A stretch of DNA of 64,000 nucleotides from Agapanthus africanus (Eukaryota > Streptophyta > Magnoliopsida > Asparagales > Amaryllidaceae), in assembly GCA_030015575.1 (NCBI GenBank), contig CM057337.1, forward strand, positions 381,013,582-381,077,581. Reading direction: 5' to 3'. The position numbers were made by a program, and so were the translations under genes. Below, in pieces: positions 1 to 10,627 of this stretch. Position 1 is the first letter of the stretch. Every line of letters starts with the position of its first letter. The notes below the pieces were generated by a model. It was given only the letters and a program-made list of their open reading frames with translations, made no database searches and was not told the DNA's origin.

Positions 1-400
1 TATACTGGATTTGAGGATAGTACTGGGGATATGAGATGAGTCGATGAGATTGGATTTGAGGCCGTGAGATCGGTGATATGTCAGGGTTCGTATTTGAGGT
101 ACGACATGATGTTTTAGTGGGTCCTTTGACGTTGTGTTTCATACACGTGCACGCATACATAGATGGTATCAGTGTTGTACTAGAAGTAGACTAGTTCCCC
201 GTATTATAATCTTTGATAAAGAGGATACCAGATGAATAATGTGATGAATATGATATTGACCCGTACCCAGATTTGGGATGCCGTATGACGGATTTACGTT
301 CGAGCTATATATTGATGATAGATCCGCACTCTTGACTTGAGGATGTCATATTATAGATATTGTGTCGTATGTGATACTATTGAGGCGGGATCACCGACTA

Positions 401-451
401 ATATATATATATATGTATATATATATGTGTGTATATATATATATATATGTA
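401..451. repeat. (TA)n microsatellite with TG interruptions
   Basis: Alternating TA with a few TG steps inside LTR-a. Simple-sequence DNA; no function can be read from it. Confidence 0.9.
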
Positions 452-843
452 TCGACTAAGAAGTTAGTCGGTTTCCTTACCTTTCGTTTAGCCTGTTAGC
501 TCAGCCCTATAGTTTAGTGTAGTTATTAGACTAGATTTGATTACTACCTATTTCAAAAACTAACGAATCGTTGGTATTTTAAAAGATAGGCCAAGGGATT
601 CTACGAATATTTCAAAGGTCGTATCTTTTCTTAAAAACACCGTAGCCTTTATTTCCAAAACACCGCGATTCTTGTTATTTCAAAAGGCACTACTGTATGT
701 CTTATAATTATATTAAATGCAGATTAGTTATCATTGTGTTTATCATTCAGCTCCCGCACATTATTGCTTTTCGCTCCGCATCGCATACTTATATTGTGAT
801 TTCATATACCATTATTGATATCATGCTGTTAGGACACCAGCAC

Positions 844-910
844 CATTACCGATGATGCGTATGTTCCACGTACACTTACTTGCCGGCTCACACACATCAT
901 CATCGGTAAT
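844..910. repeat. Inverted repeat (stem-loop) conserved in the gypsy LTR
   Basis: A 13-base arm, ATTACCGATGATG at 844-856, is perfectly complementary to 898-910, with about 41 bases between. The same arrangement is present in LTR-b at 17871-17883 and 17924-17936 with one arm mismatch, and half of it in LTR-c just before 22229. It is therefore a property of the LTR family. Confidence 0.7.
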
Positions 911-2469
911 TTCCATGTCACGTATACTGTAGAGAATACTATTTCATTGACATAACTTGTTAGATGATAGTTTCGACATGATATTAGTGTACCTGCCTTA
1001 TATGCCAGTTTAGACATTGCAGTTATTACTTACTACTTCATGCATATTATTATTCACTGTTATGCCGTATTATGGATTTTTATGCCTATATTCACTGTTT
1101 ACGTGCTATTGATGATTGGATTTCGGATTTTCCTGTGATTTCCTGGATTTGGGGGAAAACCGCGAGAACATTTTTAAACTTCTTTCTCTCTCATTTTAAA
1201 TGAAAAGTGCGGTTTTCCCAAGATGTATGAGTCGTCCACCTTGAGTTTTCATGATTGCTGATGGATTTCGAGACCCGATTCGAGGAGTTGGATGAACTCT
1301 CTCAGGTACATGGTGGGCCCGGTAAGGTACCCCCAGGCAAGAAGTTCGAGTTGTATTCGATGATCCTGGCAGGGAGCACTACGTACCGGTGATATTATTT
1401 GGACTCGTCGGCTATCCGGAGGGTACCGACCGGAGTCATGAGATGGTTACAGGTCAGTCCGGACAGCAGGAGCCCGAGACATTGAGATTTTGGGATTTAT
1501 GTTTTGTGTCGTTGTTTGACACGGATTTCCCTGTTGATTTCATTGATGTTATTCGATTTATATACATACAGATATCTTTTTAAAAATAGAAAACAGCTGT
1601 CTTAATCATTTTATTACTTTACATTCATATCTCATACATATGATATATTGCTACCTGAAGCACTGACACGAGCACTGGGATTACACTTATGTCTAGATGT
1701 TTAACCTTGCCACCTTTTCATGCTTCAGACATATCATTTGAGGATTTTATTGATTGTATGACCTAGGTTTGTGTCACACATACGATTGTTTGCTCGTAGA
1801 TATTTTCTACTCACGAGTTGCCAACTCACTCCCGTTGTGCCACAGTTTCTTGCAGGTTTGCCGTACAGGTTTCATTACGGCTTTGCTGGAACACTGCTTT
1901 CTTTTCGGGTGATTTGCTTGGTAGGTGGGTTCACTTGTATCGTGACCACCGTTGTACTTATTTTATTCTGTTGTATCTAGAAACTCCATGAACCAAACTT
2001 GTATATTTATTTCAGAAAGAGACCAATGATGTTTATTCTTTCGACCTTAGAGTCGCGCGTTGTATTTCTATGGATTTCTTGTTGTTTTGAGTTTCCTTTT
2101 CAGTTTGATCCTCGCTATTCAGTGTTGTATATTATATTACTTGCGTGGTTGTGACGGTCGATTGATGAAAAGCAAGCTCCCGCTTGGGGATGCCTTTATG
2201 CATTATATATGTTTTATCAGGTTTTGTACCCGTTTGGGGTAAGTTTTTACAAAGGAAACTCTGCCGAAATTTTTAGAAAAGACTTGTGATTTTAAAAATG
2301 CATATTCCGGCGTATGTTGCAAAACTACTTGATTTAAATTGGTTTTTCCTTCACTCTACTATTTTTCTTGGTTTGGATTTCTGGGTTTTCGGCTTACTTA
2401 GATTACGTACGCCTCGAGACGTTTCGTAATTTAAGTACCGGTCATGTTCCATACTTTCGGGTCGTGACA

Positions 2470-2926
2470 TAAACCAATTCGGAATCATCTCCTCTCGTAG
2501 CTGTATGGACTGCTCTAATTGGCTGTACTCATGTCTACAGTCTGTTCCGAAGCACAAAACTCAGCATCTCTAATATTCTATAGAAGGTGTCTAGCTAATT
2601 ACATCCTCGGGAACTCGTCCAAATAATCAGAGTTTTGTGCTTTCGCTCATCCTTCTTGATCGACTCACCATACGTCTGACTGAGGCCCTCTTCTAGCTGA
2701 AGCTAGGCAATTGATGAATTCGCATTGGAGCATCCACAAGAACAAACTGTACTAGTCACTCATCCAAGGGTTACTAGCAATCTCGTATCACATCTTCGTG
2801 TATAAACTCATGCAGCATTAGCTTCCGAAGTATGGGGGCGATATCTTATCAAACTCAGCAACAGCTGGCTCATTTGTCTGCATGGTAGACAACACCTCAA
2901 TCATCTGGAGTAGACGGGTACCTTAA
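2470..2926 (-). pseudogene. Truncated gag remnant of the minus-strand gypsy element
   Basis: Read on the minus strand, this continues the internal region of the element whose 5' LTR is 16216-19906, after removing the solo LTR at 2927-5126. A short open stretch just below 2921 contains FDKISPPYFG. This fits the F-x(4)-PP-x-F-x-G pattern near the start of the structured part of plant chromovirus gag proteins. Stops and frame changes follow, and the sequence ends abruptly at LTR-a. No nucleocapsid knuckle, protease or reverse transcriptase remains. The gag call rests on context and this one short motif. Confidence 0.45.
2922..2926. repeat. Target site duplication CTTAA (left) of the solo LTR
   Basis: CTTAA directly precedes the LTR terminus TGTAGGG at 2927. 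The identical CTTAA follows its other end at 5127-5131. Confidence 0.9.
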
Positions 2927-5126
2927 TGTAGGGTTCCAATGAACGACAGCAAGGTTTCGGGAGGCATCGTCCATGCCATTTTCAAAAAAATTCCGTATTA
3001 AAGAACCCTAAACTAGAATCGATAACTAGAGAATCATACGAAACATAAAGTAAACTACTTTACATCTAAGAGTTTGCGGAATACAATCTTTGTAGACTGG
3101 TCCTTCACTTCTAATGCTCCGAGTTGAAGTCCCTTCGCTGCGATCCAAGTCCCAGACCCTTGCATAGCTTCTTAAGGTGAAAAGAATGATCTTGCTTGAA
3201 GTCTTCGAGACCGAAGATGATCTACGTTGAGGAGACACTAACTCAAGCTACTACTTCACTAATTGAGAGATTAGTGAAGCAAACACCCTATACTAAAGTG
3301 CTAATCTAGTAGATGATGATGAAGTAGGAAGTGGGCTCACTTTAGTTTTATTTTTCTCACAATACTTTCTCTCTTTAGAAAACCCTAGCAAGCTTTTGCT
3401 CAAGGAAGAAGAAGATGAGCTCAAGAGATGAGAATGAACTAATGAGGTGAGAGAGATAACCATGGATGAGTTTGTATCATATGCCAACTCATGTATAGAC
3501 ATAACCATGGCTTAATTATAATGGTTAGGTTAATAAATATGTTAAGTACAACAAAACTACTGGACTTAGTCAAAGCATCCACAAGCTTCTCTAAGCTTCA
3601 TGCATGTGGCTAATTATCCACTAATTTGGAATTACTTTAAATATTAAAATCTTACATTATAATTAGTATGGTGTAAGTCTCATACACCCATGTAGTGTGT
3701 ATCAACAACCATGATACAAAATAAAACTCAATTAATATATATCACATATATATTAAGTGTGCACATGTGAGAATATTAAATGCTTAAGTGAGCTAATATT
3801 AGTTAATGTAAATTAGTATATCAAATATACAATTATACATTAAATTATCAAATCAACTCTTGATTTAATAATCCGGATATATCACATATGACCGACTGAT
3901 ATTAAATGTACCAACTTAACGAATCAACACATGATTCGATAACCCGGCTATATCACATATAACCGTCCGATACAAATATCGCGAGAATAGAATACGGTAT
4001 CACATACTCATATTATTCTCGGTCTCGCACATATCACATATGTGCTCCTACATCGTTTTGCCTGAGCCAGTAAAACCTCTATGTAGGACTCTAAAGACTC
4101 GTCAATACACCAGCAGTAGGTGTTGATCACATCTAGCACCCACAAGCCGTCAGCTATACTAGCTGGACGTAATGACTACCCAGGTATTGAGCGATCAGAA
4201 GATTAACAAGCAATCCCGCTCTAGCTCCTGTAAATCCTGTCAGTAACACTACCGTACAGTTCGGTCTTCTCGTCTGATATGCCGCATATCCAGTCTAGGG
4301 GGGTAAACGTCAGACCCCAATAACCGATAAGTCATGCCGATACGAGGCTCAAAACGGGTCGAGAACATACTGATAACACTTACCGATAAATCTCTAAATC
4401 AACCATGGTCAGGGACTTCCTTGTTATGGCTAATCGAGCACAGCGCAACATCAACCCCCAATACCGGGAGATACGAAACCACTCCTATCGCTCATTGCCT
4501 CCATGCGACTTGGGACTGTACCCAAAAACCACCGTTTTGCACGTCCTCTTGAATGTGGTAAGGTGGAATTCAAAGCACAATGGGAATCGCACAAGACTCT
4601 ATGACGATCTCGGCTTTACAGTCTAACCTGTACCAGTGTCACCAGAGAACTGCTATCTGACGTGAGGTATAATACCAACTAGGAGTTCTCGGTGAGTCTG
4701 TCGAGTGTACCCAGTCTCCACTGAGCACCCGTATACCATCTCTGATGTCAAAACACCAATGGATATGGGATCATCCATCGACTATCTCATGGGTCGAGAA
4801 GCGTATATGCTAGTCTACTTTGGTATATCGATGCCCTATCTCGATACTTCCACGAGTAGGAACATTAAAGGATGAACTTGTGGACTACCTTGGCCCAACT
4901 AGTATGATTTGCATCATAATCCTGGTAGTCAAGTACACATACTAAGTGCTTTACAAACATGTAACCATAAGACAGTAAGAGACAAGTATACATGTTAAGA
5001 TGAAGAGCAACAAGATAGCATCCTATTATGTCGAACAAGAAAGTCCTCTCTATATATGTTCAAGCATCCACTATAATATACATCATATATAAAATAATGG
5101 TCTCTAGGGCATACATACAACCGACA
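2927..5126 (-). mobile_element. Solo LTR of the copia (Angela-like) family
   Basis: A 2,200-bp LTR on the minus strand: it starts TGTCGGTTGTATG at 5126 and ends CCCTACA at 2927. It contains ATGCCCTAGAG near its start, as do the other copia LTRs here, and matches the LTRs of elements 2-5 along its length. There is no primer site or polypurine tract beside it, and it is bounded by a perfect 5-bp duplication (CTTAA). It is therefore a solo LTR left by recombination between the two LTRs of a complete insertion. It sits inside the gypsy gag remnant. Confidence 0.93.
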
Positions 5127-5534
5127 CTTAATAGTCTTCATAATCTGGCTGGCCTCTAGCAATGGCCCGATCATCTGGGTGAGATCTTGAATGTTCGCGT
5201 CAACGAGAAAACACAGTAAAACAATATATCAATGTGCTCGTGTATCACTGGAATACATCCTGGTCATTTCTCGTTCCTGACGAGCTCGCTCTGCCAATAG
5301 CTCTCTCTGCCGTGTAACCAAGGTAACGGAAATCACAATCCGATATCGATAAGGATAGATCATAGGAACGAATAAAAATACAATACATAAGAAATGTACA
5401 TCCTAAGGCTACTTAAGCGAAGTAGCGTATCATAAGTATACTGCGGAACATACAAACGAGACGTCACTCTACTTAAGTCACCAACTCCATCAACCAAGGT
5501 CTACCTACACGACGAAAGTTCGGGTCTAATACCC
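5127..5534 (-). pseudogene. Leader and gag start of the minus-strand gypsy element
   Basis: Minus-strand internal sequence between the solo LTR and element 1. Removing both insertions joins it to 16094-16215 on one side and 2470-2921 on the other. Its downstream end can be read as a short open stretch containing QDLTQMIGPLLEASQ, an amphipathic segment of the kind found at the N-terminus of chromovirus gag proteins. Upstream of that are stops, consistent with leader or decayed sequence. The final bases 5530-5534 (TACCC) are the left target duplication of element 1. Confidence 0.45.
5530..5534. repeat. Target site duplication TACCC (left) of element 1
   Basis: TACCC directly precedes the 5' LTR. 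It is repeated at 16089-16093 right after the 3' LTR. Confidence 0.92.
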
Positions 5535-6939
5535 TGGTAGTTATATGTATGCCCTAGAGGCCATTATTGTACATAGTTGTATATTATAGTGGATGCTTAG
5601 ACATATATAGAAAGGACTTTCTTGCTCGACATGATAGTATGCTATCTAGTTGCAGTTTATCTTAGCATGTACGCTTATGTATCTTTATACTGTCTCTATG
5701 TTACATGTTGATAAAGCCCTTAGGATGTGGACTTAACTACCAGGACTATGATCTAGATCATACTAGTGGGGCCAGGGTAGTCCACTACTACATCCTTTAT
5801 CTGTTCCTAGTAGAGGGAGTATCGAGACGGGGCATCGATATTCCAGTGTAGACTAGTGTGTACGATTCTTGACCCTGTTTGGGGCGATGGTTAATCCCAC
5901 AACCATTTGTGTTTGACATCAAAGAATGTAAACAGGTGCTCATTGGAGAATGGGTACACCAAACAAGACACGCCGAGAACTCCTAAATGGTATTATACCT
6001 AACGTCAAATAGTAGTTCTCTGGTGACACTCGTACAGGTTAGTCTGTATACCCGAGATTTTCAAAAAGTCTTGTGTGATTCCCACTGTTCTTTGATTTCC
6101 ATCATACCACGTTCAAGGTAACATGCAAACCGGTGGCTTTTAGGTACAGTCCTGAATCACATGGAGGCAATGAGTGATAGGAGGGGTTTCGCCTCTCCCG
6201 GTATTGGGGGTTGATGTTGCACTGTGCTCTACTGGCCATAACACGAAATCCCTAGCCAGGTTTGTTGAGATTTACTGGTAAGTGTTATCAGTAGTTTCTC
6301 AAACCATTATGGTCCTCACATCAGCATGACTTATCAAGTAATTGGGGTCTGACGTTTACCACCACTAGACTCGATATGCGACATATCAGACAAAGATACC
6401 AGACTATACGGTAGTGTTACTTGTTGGATTCACAGGAGTATAAGCATGCTTGCTTTTTGATCTTTTGATTGCTCATTACCTAGGCGGCCGTTACGTTTAG
6501 CAAACCGTTTGTGGCCTGTGGGTGACTGATATGATCACCACCTAGTGCCGGCGTATTGACGAGTCTTTAGAGTCCTACATAGAGGTTTCCTGGCTCAAGA
6601 GAAACGAAGTAGGGCACATATGTGATATGTGCGGGACCTAGAAAGATACGTGTATATGATACTGTATTCAGTTTTCGTGATATAGATTATAAGTGATATA
6701 ACCGGATTATTGGATCAAGTGTTGATTCGATTGTTGATATTAGTCGGGTATATGCGATATAGCCGGATTATTAAATCAAATGTTTATTTAATAATTTAAT
6801 ATATATATATATATATATATTTGATATCTTAATATATATATTAACTAATATAAATGCTCACTTAAGAATTTTCTTTTCTACATTTACAATTAGCACTTAT
6901 GTATATATATGATATATATATATATATATGTATATATAT

Positions 6940-6977
<38 letters not shown>

Positions 6978-7763
6978 TATATTTAAATGTATTTTGATTT
7001 ATGTATCATCCTTGATGATACATGGAACTTGGGTGTATAAGCCTCACACCTTAGTTAAGATAATGTAGGGTTTTTATTATTAAGAGAAAACTAAAAATGA
7101 GGTTGAAATTAGCATGGTTGTGAAGCTTGGAGAAGCTTGTAGAAACCTTGACTAAACTTCATTGACCTTTTTTTACTCTAGATATTATTTAATCTAACCA
7201 TTATCTTAGCCTTAGTTAAGTCTCTACAAGAGTTTATATTAGATTTTTTCTCACCCATGGTTCATATGAGCTTCATCTTCTTCATCTCAATTTCCTTTAC
7301 TTGATTTTCTTGAGGTGAAAAAGAATGAGAGGAAAAATATTCTAAAGTGAGCTAAATTCCTACTTCATCAATCTATACCCTATTAGCCATTTTGTATAGG
7401 TTGTTTGCTTCACTTATTCATACATTAGTGAAGAGGTAGCTTGAGTTGAGTCTCCTTAAAATAGATCATCTTTGGTTTCGACGATTATTAAGCAAGCTCG
7501 TTTATTTCGACTAGTGGAGCCTACGGATAGTCTGAAATACCACTACTTAGAGCGAAAGGACTTATACATTGAGCATTTGAAGTGATGGACCGGTCTACAA
7601 AGGCTGGATTCCATAATCACTTAAGTTTATGCTTGCTTACTTGATGTAATACCCTAATTCTCTAGTTTGATTCTAAGTTTGACTTCGTTAGCACACTATA
7701 TTTTTAAAATTGTATACTTGATACACCTTGAAACCCTAGTAGATGTGCTAAGAAATTCCAACT
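5535..7763 (+). repeat. 5' LTR of element 1
   Basis: It starts TGGTAGTTATATG, where the 3' LTR has TGTTAGTTATATG, and ends CCAAC just before the primer site. Angela-type ATGCCCTAGAGGC lies a few bases after the start. It holds three long (TA)n tracts, near 6799-6821, 6830-6842 and 6899-6982. It matches 13884-16088 throughout. Confidence 0.92.
6796..6985. repeat. (TA)n microsatellite tracts in the 5' LTR
   Basis: Several runs of TA dinucleotides separated by short unique sequence. The corresponding tracts in the 3' LTR (15148-15212 and 15270-15305) differ in length, as expected from slippage after insertion. Confidence 0.85.
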
Positions 7764-7780
7764 TGGTATCAGAGCCAAGC
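7764..7780 (+). promoter_or_regulatory. Primer-binding site (initiator Met tRNA), element 1
   Basis: TGGTATCAGAGCCAAGC follows the LTR end. It is complementary to the 3' end of plant initiator Met tRNA, the usual primer of plant copia elements. It fixes the element's orientation. Confidence 0.95.
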
Positions 7781-10627
7781 TATAGCATTAAGCGTCGTCT
7801 AAGAGAAGTTAGAAGTCCGAACGAATACGGAAAACCCTATTTTCCCTTGCTCTCTGGAAATTTTTCCAAACGTTGGAATTTTTGAGATTAAAAATATTTA
7901 AAAAATCATGCAGGTAATTCTATGGACCCTCTTGAAGAACGAAACCCTAACTCGATTACTTGACCGTGGAACAAAGGCCAAATAGTGATATTTGCGGCGG
8001 TTCCGCGGCGCCAAGTGTGAGGTTTTGGTTGGCACTTCAACGGTTGGTCCATAGGCACTGTGGCATGTTCTGGGAATATTTTAATTATGCTCAAGCATTG
8101 AGTTTTCTAGGAATTTTGGGAATTCGTTAATTCGATCGAAATGTTTAATGTCGCTTAGCTATATGTGATTTGTGATAAAATATTTGGAATCCACAATTAT
8201 ATGTTTTGTGAAAACTGGATTATATCTTATAAATCTAGCAGTTTAATCTCGAATCATCGGTTTCCACGAATTTTCGATTTGGATCAAAACTCTGTCGCAA
8301 TCGCATAGTGTATGAGAATACTCGCCGGGTATCATTACTGGATAGCCATGCCCCATAGCCCCGACCAAGTGACTATAGGGGAACCCCGTTGCTAAAAGCA
8401 TCCGCTAGGGTGCTCGCGGCCATGGTGTTCCGCCTAAGTGCACTTCGTCGACGGCATCGGGGGTGCGGCCATCTACTAATGTTTTTGACACGCATTTGAT
8501 CGTGTTGTCGGGAATCCTATTGAATTACCCGACTAATTATTGAAAAGTGTTTTCAAGACGAGGCTAAAATGCGGGGTTTGTAAAGCTAGGCATGAAATTC
8601 GGAATATGCGATCTTTCGGGTTTATGATAACCAAGGAATTTACTGTGTTGGGCATGAAATCCGAAATATGTGATATTTCGGGTTTATAATGTCTAAAGGT
8701 GATTGCGGATTCTAATTATTGTAGTTCACTTTTCTATTCGGCGGCCGTAAGTGAAATATGTGGTGTATCACCGGTTTCATTACTATACGACAACGACAAT
8801 TGGGATACGCATATTTACTTATGTTAGTGACATGTGTTGTTATGTGTTGCAGTGATATGATATATTGGTTCGTCGTGATAAAATGGCCGGGGGTTTTATG
8901 TAAGATGAGAGTTTTTCTATTCATTCATGTGAAATTCATTGTATGTAATACTCTTTTATTGGGGCACTTCCGGGTTGAGGATGTTGTCACCATTGATGTA
9001 TATTATTTACTTTTTCGTATTAGGATAGACCAAAGGTGGGGAGCACAAGTAACCGGGTTCTAGGGTCTAGTGGGAGACCATCTCGAGGAGTCGAGACCGG
9101 GTTTCCTAACCCTAGAATTGGAAGGGTTACTTGCCGCTCTCGTAGGGGTCTAGGGATGTAGTTTGGCTATTCATCACGAATGTGGAATCCGTCTATTTTA
9201 CTGGCTTGATTTAAAACACGGAAATCCTAGTATATCAAATATTTCATATATTGGCTTCTGCTGCAATGTTCTGTGATGAGATCATATTACTGCCTGAGAA
9301 GAATGTTTTATTATTATATATATGATATATAATAGACGTTGCTTATGTTTTGCATCCGCGCTAGTCCAGCCCCGCTATGCCGTTAGTTAAGTAACATAAC
9401 GGTGCATAACGGGACAATGTGGCGAATACCGATGGTATAAGCGTACGTTGTATTTTCGTTTCTTTATCTGTAATGCTTAGGAAGCATAAGATTAATGAAA
9501 AGCAAAGAAACGTAAAGATTTTGCGGAATCAAATTTTAAAAAAAAGGGTAGCTCTAGTTTTTTCTTTGCATAGTGGTATTCCTTGTAGAATATCCAGCAC
9601 CTTATTCGATAAGAAAAGAGCCGAGATCCCTTTACCGGGAGTGACCAATTTAGCAGAAGCTAGCAGATACTACAACCAACACGGTTTTGTTTTTGATTGC
9701 TTTTTAGTTTTTGCTTTGCAAAGTGGTATTCCTTATAAAATTTCCAGCACCTTATTCCATAAGGAAAGAGCCGAGATCCTTTCACAGGGAGTGACCTCTA
9801 TAGCGAAACTAGTGAAAGCCTAAAAACATACGTTTTCAAAATCACTAGATTCTGCAACGATATCAAGTTTATTACGCAAAAGGTTTTCTTAAAAACCTTG
9901 TGTTTCCTTCCGTCATTTCAGATAGGTATTATTTAATATTCGTGTTGCGTTCGTTGGCATGCATCAAGGAGTAGTGTGCGGTAGTTGATTAGTACTTATT
10001 TGCAAGAATGTGATGCGATTGGATTAGGATAGTCGTACGACTTTGTTGGCCTGCGTCAAGGGTCGTCCGGATGGGTTTAATTCAATCAAGAAATGTACGG
10101 ACTGAACTTGACTAGTGTCCTATGGTTTGTTAGCCCGCGTCAAGGTCATGGGACGCTAAGGGCAAAATATTATCAGGAATTTCAAGTGTTGAAATTTGCA
10201 TTGAGATTGCATACCTTTTATGAGATAGTTGGATCCCGATACTTGCTGCGAGTAAGAGTTACTTCTGGAAGAGTTTTTGCACTATACAATTAGTTAACCC
10301 ATTAGGTGTCTAGAAAGGTGTCAATGGGGTTATGCCTCTGGGAAAACGAGGTTTATTTAAATTAGGTCCGTGCAAAAGTACGGGGAACCTCCCTCAAAGT
10401 ACTGACACTGGACTGGCTAACCGGTTAGCCAACTTGTAGCGTGTAATTAATCCCGGCTAGTCTTCCTTTTAGGGTTTGAAGGAAGATTTGATAAAAAGCA
10501 GTGGGAGCCATCCTAATTAGATAAGATAATAACTAAATCTAATCTTGCAAGAGCATACGCTAAAATGTTTTTCTTCTCTCTCTCTCTCCACGTAGTGACC
10601 TTGACATGCCTTAAACAAGATAATAAT
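7781..10627 (+). other. Leader of element 1, no gag recognised
   Basis: About 2.85 kb between primer site and pol. A copia element should encode gag, including a CX2CX4HX4C knuckle, in this position; I find neither. The sequence is related along its length to the leaders of elements 2, 3 and 4. It contains half of the GC-rich hairpin motif (7991-8012), a GC-rich block near 8330-8560 that element 2 has lost, a 101-codon hydrophobic ORF (8758-9063), a two-copy tandem repeat, three copies of a short palindrome (9953-9969, 10045-10060, 10129-10144), and a pyrimidine tract ending CCAC at 10568-10591. A 66-codon ORF (10093-10293) keeps the frame seen in elements 2 and 3. Confidence 0.8.
9565..9796 (+). 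repeat. Two-copy tandem repeat in the leader
   Basis: Units 9565-9646 and 9715-9796 (about 82 bases, period about 150) share TTTGCA...GTGGTATTCC...CAGCACCTTATTC...GAGCCGAGATC...GAGTGACC. The same pair occurs, reversed, in the leaders of element 2 (about 42497-42576 and 42643-42721), element 3 (about 47313-47388 and 47456-47533) and element 4 (about 55273-55355 and 55420-55497). The duplication predates these insertions. Confidence 0.8.

Larger units (their letters stand above)
1..2469 (+). mobile_element. LTR-a: 3' part of a large Del/Tekay-like gypsy LTR
   Basis: This is the downstream part of a long LTR and is cut by the window start. It ends in GGGTCGTGACA at 2469, the terminal sequence typical of Del/Tekay-type Ty3/gypsy LTRs in plants. 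It matches, by eye, the reverse complement of 16216 to about 18000 and, in the same orientation, about 21560-22229. From those copies the full LTR would be about 4.1-4.3 kb, so roughly 1.6 kb is missing upstream. The sequence after 2469 is not a primer-binding site, so this is either the 3' LTR of a plus-strand element or a solo LTR. The next five bases (TAAAC, 2470-2474) would be its target duplication; the partner lies outside. The short ORFs inside are not conserved coding regions. Confidence 0.7.

Noticed and set aside
6796..6985. TA-rich tract as a promoter or origin
   Set aside because: Low-complexity dinucleotide repeat whose length varies between the two LTRs; no supporting motif.
7764..7780. 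tRNA-like sequence
   Set aside because: Only the primer-binding stretch is present, with no cloverleaf; the same holds at 44548-44564, 57606-57622 and 29541-29560.
8758..9063. 101-codon ORF as a candidate gag gene of element 1
   Set aside because: It is hydrophobic and Cys-rich without gag or knuckle features, so it is reported only as a leader ORF worth testing.
9565..9796. CRISPR-like or satellite array
   Set aside because: Only two units, long and diverged, in the leader of a retrotransposon; no array structure.
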